A stretch of 7,121 nt of DNA, taken from the NCBI GenBank assembly GCA_022360075.1, contig JAKSDN010000904.1, positions 1 through 7,121 on the forward strand. The letters run 5' to 3'. Below the pieces are notes generated by a model. The model was not told the DNA's origin, searched no databases, and saw only the letters and a program-made list of their open reading frames with translations. Origin of the DNA: Kiloniellales bacterium (lineage in GTDB: Bacteria; Pseudomonadota; Alphaproteobacteria; Kiloniellales; JAKSDN01). Below are positions 5,267 to 7,121 of this stretch, piece by piece. The stretch's first letter is position 1; every line of letters starts with the position of its first letter. A program made the position numbers and the translations under genes.

Positions 5267-6502
5267 ATGAAGCGCCGGGACCGTACGACAAGGAACGCGA
5301 CATCCACGAACAGACAAAGGAAAGTCGGCGGGCTCGAGGCCGTGTTCGCCCGCCGCGACGTGATCAAGGCCAGCCTGACCGGCGCGGCGGCCATCGCCGC
5401 CATGAAGGGCCTGGGCCCCTTCGTGCGCAACGCCGAGGCGGCCACGCTCGAGATCTCCTGGTTGGGCTGGGAGCATTACAACGTCAAGTCCATCACCTCG
5501 GCCTTCGAGAAGGAGCACGACTGCAAGGTCTCGGCCGGCTTCTTCGACGGCAACTCCGAGGCTTACAACAAGCTCAAGGCCGGCGGCACCAAGGACTTCG
5601 ATCTCGTGATGGCCGACGGCTTCTGGCCGCGGCTCTACGGCAAGCAGGGCATGGTGCAGCCGACCGACTACAGCCAGCTCTCGAACCTCAAGTACGTCTT
5701 CCCCGACTTCCAGCCCGGCGGCTACGACCTGCTGCGCGAGGAAGACGGCGAGAACATGGTCGCCGCGCCCAACTGCTGGGGCGGCTATGGCTTCACGGTC
5801 AACATGGACAAGATTGACGAGGCGGACGCTGACAGCGTCGGGTTGCTCTACAACGAGAAGTACGGCAAGCACTTTTCGACCAGCGCCCGCTTCGAGGAGA
5901 ACATCGCGCTCACCGGCATCCTGGTCGCCCACCAGATGGGCACGATGGACAAGGCGCGGCCCGACGGGAAGCCCTTCAACCCTTACGTCCTGACCGACGA
6001 GGAGCTCGCCGCCTGCAAGGACCTGCTGATCAAGCAGAAGGAGCTGCTGGTCACGCGCTGGAACGACGAGGACACGCTGGAGCGCCTCTTGCGCGCGCAG
6101 GTGGTCTGGGCCTCGCCGGAATGGTCGGGCATCTATCGGCGCATTCACTTCGACAAGCTGGACGGCAAGACCGAGCTCAACATGCGCCACGTGCTTCGGC
6201 CCAAGGAAGGCGGCCTCGGCTGGGTCGACACCTGGGGCGTGACCTCGGGTGTGACCGACAGCGAGAAGCTGGAGCTCGTGCACCGCTGGATCGACTTCCG
6301 CCTGAAGCCCGAGAACATGGCGATCGTCGCCACCGAGATCGGCTGGGCGCCCTGCGTCGACGTGCGCGAGATGATCCCCGAGCGCTATGTCGAGACGCTG
6401 TTCCTGAACGAGACCGGCGCCATCAAGGGCCTGTTCCAGTTCGACGCGCCCTCCTCGCCCGAGAAGTGGGAGCGGATTTGGTCCGAGGTGGAGGCGGCGT
6501 GA
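5267..6502 (+). CDS. Tat-exported PotD-like periplasmic solute-binding protein of an ABC transporter
   Basis: A 411-residue binding protein that should capture a solute in the periplasm and deliver it to an ABC importer. The N-terminus is long and basic and carries a twin-arginine motif ARRDVIKAS (Arg29-Arg30), followed by an uncharged stretch (about 35-46) and a likely cleavage near Ala58 (NAEA before ATLEISW). No lipobox cysteine is seen. The mature part has the SBP_bac_8 / PotD-like pattern: a first strand LEISWLGWEHYN, FEKEHDCKVS, NSEAYNKLKAGG, DFDLVMADGFW, then GGYGFTVNMDKID near the hinge, a segment VVWASPEWSG, and EIGWAPCVDV close to the C-terminus. Length is slightly above the usual 350 because of the N-terminal extension. 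Its neighbours are a divergent XRE-cupin regulator and a PotA-like ATPase. The family suggests spermidine, putrescine or a related organic solute, but the ligand cannot be assigned. Confidence 0.92.
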   Translation: MKRRDRTTRNATSTNRQRKVGGLEAVFARRDVIKASLTGAAAIAAMKGLGPFVRNAEAATLEISWLGWEHYNVKSITSAFEKEHDCKVSAGFFDGNSEAYNKLKAGGTKDFDLVMADGFWPRLYGKQGMVQPTDYSQLSNLKYVFPDFQPGGYDLLREEDGENMVAAPNCWGGYGFTVNMDKIDEADADSVGLLYNEKYGKHFSTSARFEENIALTGILVAHQMGTMDKARPDGKPFNPYVLTDEELAACKDLLIKQKELLVTRWNDEDTLERLLRAQVVWASPEWSGIYRRIHFDKLDGKTELNMRHVLRPKEGGLGWVDTWGVTSGVTDSEKLELVHRWIDFRLKPENMAIVATEIGWAPCVDVREMIPERYVETLFLNETGAIKGLFQFDAPSSPEKWERIWSEVEAA

Positions 6503-6551
6503 ATTCGCTCGGGATCTAAATCGCACACGACTCCGATAGGCGCCCCTCCGT

Positions 6552-6576
6552 CCCCTCTCCCTCGAGGGGAGAGGGG
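6552..6576. repeat. Intergenic palindrome between binding-protein and ATPase genes
   Basis: CCCCTCTCCC (6552-6561) and GGGAGAGGGG (6567-6576) form a perfect 10-base stem with loop TCGAG. No T-tract follows, so it is not a standard terminator. This kind of element recurs between genes in alphaproteobacteria. Its position between a binding-protein gene and its downstream transporter gene fits a role in stabilising the upstream message or lowering expression of the downstream genes. That role is inferred; the stem itself is directly visible. The remaining bases of this 89-base gap show nothing recognisable. Confidence 0.8.
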
Positions 6577-6591
6577 CCGCTTTGTCGCACC

Positions 6592-7121
6592 ATGACTGAT
6601 CCAGTCCTCCAACTCGACGCCATCGTCAAGCGCTTCGGCGCGGTCACCGCGGTCGATCGGGTGTCGCTCGACGTCGCCGGCGACGAGTTCTTCGCCCTGC
6701 TCGGCCCGAGCGGCTCGGGCAAGACCACGCTCCTGCGCATCATCGCCGGGTTGGAGACGCCGGACGCCGGTCGCGTGGTGATCGCCGGGCGCGACGTGAC
6801 CGCGCTGCCGCCGTATCAGCGCGGGCTCGGCATGGTGTTCCAGGACTTCCTGCTGTTCCCGCACCGAACCGTGTCTGAGAACATCGCCTTTCCGCTGCGC
6901 ATGCAGGGACAGACCGCGAGCGAGCGGACCGAGGCGCTGGCCTGGGTCGTCGATCTCGTACGCCTCAAGGGCCTGGAGGCGCGCTATCCCCACCAGCTCT
7001 CAGGCGGCCAGAAGCAGCGCGTGGCGCTGGCCCGCGGCCTGGTCTCGCGCCCGGCCGTGCTCCTGCTCGACGAGCCGCTGGCCAACCTCGACCGCGAGCT
7101 GCGCAAGGAGATGGAGATCGA
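6592..7121 (+). CDS. PotA-like ABC transporter ATP-binding protein (5' part, runs off window)
   Basis: The first 176 codons of a nucleotide-binding subunit that powers solute import on the cytoplasmic face of the membrane. All core motifs in the visible part are intact: Walker [10 protein letters not shown] (residues 38-46), Q-loop Gln84 in MVFQDF, signature LSGGQ (136-140), Walker B LLLDE (157-161) and the D-loop LANLD (163-167). The H-loop and the C-terminal TOBE regulatory domain would lie beyond 7121. [16 protein letters not shown] and [15 protein letters not shown] place it in the PotA/UgpC/MalK-like class. It follows the PotD-like gene by 89 bases on the same strand and probably belongs to the same operon. 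No convincing Shine-Dalgarno precedes the ATG: the purine-rich stretch 6566-6576 is 15 bases away and lies in the palindrome. Confidence 0.95.
   Translation, partial: MTDPVLQLDAIVKRFGAVTAVDRVSLDVAGDEFFALLGPSGSGKTTLLRIIAGLETPDAGRVVIAGRDVTALPPYQRGLGMVFQDFLLFPHRTVSENIAFPLRMQGQTASERTEALAWVVDLVRLKGLEARYPHQLSGGQKQRVALARGLVSRPAVLLLDEPLANLDRELRKEMEI

Noticed and set aside
5025..5270. A small + strand open frame of 81 codons between the regulator and the binding protein
   Set aside because: Much of it translates the palindromic repeat (giving LGLDPRVHG), a known source of false proteins, and it ends over the real ribosome binding site and start.
5171..6526. A 451-codon open frame on the - strand opposite the binding-protein gene
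   Set aside because: It mirrors the codon pattern of the well-supported PotD-like gene in GC-rich DNA. Its product is low-complexity (rich in Leu, Val, Gly, Ala, His) with no recognisable motif, and its end lies in the palindromic repeat region.

Overview
The window is GC-rich bacterial DNA with tightly packed genes. It most resembles an alphaproteobacterium, perhaps of the Rhodospirillales type. The pointers are a PilN-type GspL, a GspM of the T2SSM_b type, an XRE-cupin regulator beside a PotD/PotA-like ABC transporter, and intergenic palindromes of kinds common in alphaproteobacterial genomes. This assignment is inference from gene content and style; no marker gene is present.

Bases 1-4116 hold the distal part of a type II secretion system (T2SS) operon on the + strand: gspG (3' part), gspH, gspI, gspJ, gspL, gspM and a GspC/GspN-like gene. 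Gaps are 5 bases or fewer, or the genes overlap by 1 to 4 bases, so they are probably co-transcribed and translationally coupled. GspG is the major pseudopilin, and GspH, GspI and GspJ are minor pseudopilins. GspL and GspM form the inner-membrane assembly platform, and the last gene encodes a short linker-like protein with a GspC-type homology region. No gspK lies between gspJ and gspL, and gspD, gspE and gspF are not in the window.

Bases 4117-4337 separate this operon from a convergent gene. They contain two 31-base palindromic repeats in opposite orientation and no credible gene.

Bases 4338-4967 (- strand) encode an XRE-family DNA-binding protein with a C-terminal cupin domain. It diverges from a transport operon on the + strand. 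The 299-base space between them contains an AT-rich promoter-like segment, a perfect 10-base palindrome that could be an operator, a second pair of opposed palindromic repeats (a different family), and a string of small hairpins ending just before a strong Shine-Dalgarno sequence.

Bases 5267-6502 encode a Tat-exported periplasmic binding protein of the spermidine/putrescine (PotD-like) class. After a further palindrome, bases 6592-7121 begin a PotA-like ATP-binding subunit that runs off the window. The permeases are presumably downstream. The simplest reading is a locally regulated uptake system for a polyamine-like or other small organic solute. I found no convincing undescribed system. The most unusual features are the missing gspK, the palindrome-rich regulatory spaces and the structured leader of the binding-protein gene.
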